Shown here piece by piece: positions 63,689-64,000 of a stretch of DNA of 64,000 nt. A program made the translations under genes and the position numbers. Under the pieces are notes generated by a model. That model searched no databases and was not told the DNA's origin. It saw only the letters and a list, made by a program, of their open reading frames with translations. The stretch spans positions 1 through 64,000 of the forward strand of contig NZ_JADOEP010000017.1 of assembly GCF_016745275.1 (NCBI RefSeq). Direction: 5' to 3'. This DNA is from Enterococcus sp. BWB1-3 (GTDB lineage Bacteria > Bacillota > Bacilli > Lactobacillales > Enterococcaceae). Positions within the stretch are counted from its first letter, which is position 1. Each line of letters opens with the position of its first letter.

Positions 63689-64000
63689 AATTAGGTTTTA
63701 TTCGTTCGAACTTTCCAGGTGAACGCCGTGTACCTTTGCTGCCAAAACATATTCAAGGTTTTGAAAATGATTTACTTATAGAAACAGGATTTGGAGCTAT
63801 GCTTGGTATTCCTGATAGTGCCTATGAAGATGCCGGATGTAACGTTTGTACGCGGGATACTGTTTTCCAAGAATCTGACGGCATTTTTTCTTTGAAGTTG
63901 ATTCAACCATCTGATTACGAAAAAATCCGCCCGGGGCAAATGATTATCGGGTGGACACATCCTTTAGGATCGGGGAAACCTTTCATGGAGCAACAAGCTT
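63685..64000 (+). CDS. ceo: N5-(carboxyethyl)ornithine synthase, N-terminal part (3' truncated)
   Basis: The 105 visible residues start MKLGFIRSNFPGERRVPLLP and contain GFGAMLGIPDSAYEDAGC, FSLKLIQPSDY and GQMIIGWTHPLGSGKPFMEQ. This follows the lactococcal N5-(carboxyethyl)ornithine synthase, which joins ornithine (or lysine) to pyruvate with NADPH and belongs to the alanine-dehydrogenase/lysine-oxopimelate fold group. A strong ribosome binding site (GAGGAGGA) precedes the ATG. The gene runs off the window, so the NADP-binding domain is not seen. It once overlapped the upstream small gene, which is now split by a MITE. Confidence 0.85.
   Translation, partial: MKLGFIRSNFPGERRVPLLPKHIQGFENDLLIETGFGAMLGIPDSAYEDAGCNVCTRDTVFQESDGIFSLKLIQPSDYEKIRPGQMIIGWTHPLGSGKPFMEQQA

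Overview
The window is low-GC Firmicute DNA with Lactobacillales/Enterococcaceae character: teichoic-acid (tag) genes, an ArpU-type late regulator, a siphophage-like tail module, a Mga-type regulator beside a sortase-anchored adhesin, and the start of a Lactococcus-type carboxyethylornithine synthase. I cannot name the species from sequence alone.

Layout. (1) 1-14.6 kb, plus strand: a wall teichoic acid / surface glycopolymer cluster. It holds the 3' end of a tagH-like ATPase with a LysM tail, tagG, a CDP-glycerol glycerophosphotransferase, tagD, two giant fused glycerophosphotransferase/glycosyltransferase proteins with GW-like modules inserted in the glycosyltransferase, a DUF6270-like protein and a large secreted protein. 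(2) 14.6-17.2 kb: an IS66 remnant, then a His-rich P1B-type metal ATPase with a PerR/Fur-like box over its promoter. (3) 17.2-29.1 kb, minus strand: an ArpU regulator followed directly by a complete siphovirus-type tail module, with no capsid, portal, terminase or integrase gene. This resembles an F-type tailocin (Listeria monocin-like) or a decayed prophage. (4) 29.4-33.0 kb: an acetyltransferase pseudogene and a two-component system with a secreted Cys/His-rich protein. (5) 33.4-40.7 kb: Rrf2 regulator and methyltransferase, ahpCF behind two PerR-like boxes, an amber-interrupted gene, a PucR-type regulator and an orphan MsmK ATPase. (6) 40.7-45.9 kb: repeat-rich DNA with palindromes, gene fragments (including terD), a GH1 6-phospho-beta-glucosidase, and six perfectly periodic 113-bp repeats ending at the ribosome binding site of a Ca2+-type P-type ATPase (45.9-48.5 kb). 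(7) 48.8-55.8 kb, minus strand: BlaI/M56 regulators, two small secreted proteins and a three-gene ABC transporter, a candidate bacteriocin system. (8) 56.4-64 kb: a repeat-built pilin-like adhesin, its probable Mga-type regulator, three MITE-like elements and the start of ceo.

How it fits together. Region 1 makes, glycosylates and exports a glycerol-phosphate wall polymer. Regions 2 and 5 look like a metal/peroxide stress set sharing PerR-like sites. Regions 3 and 7 are candidate antagonism systems. Regions 6 and 8 have been reshaped by small mobile elements: three 163-164 bp MITEs flanked by TA, two of which end exactly in the stop codon of the adjacent gene and one of which splits a small gene that was once translationally coupled to ceo.
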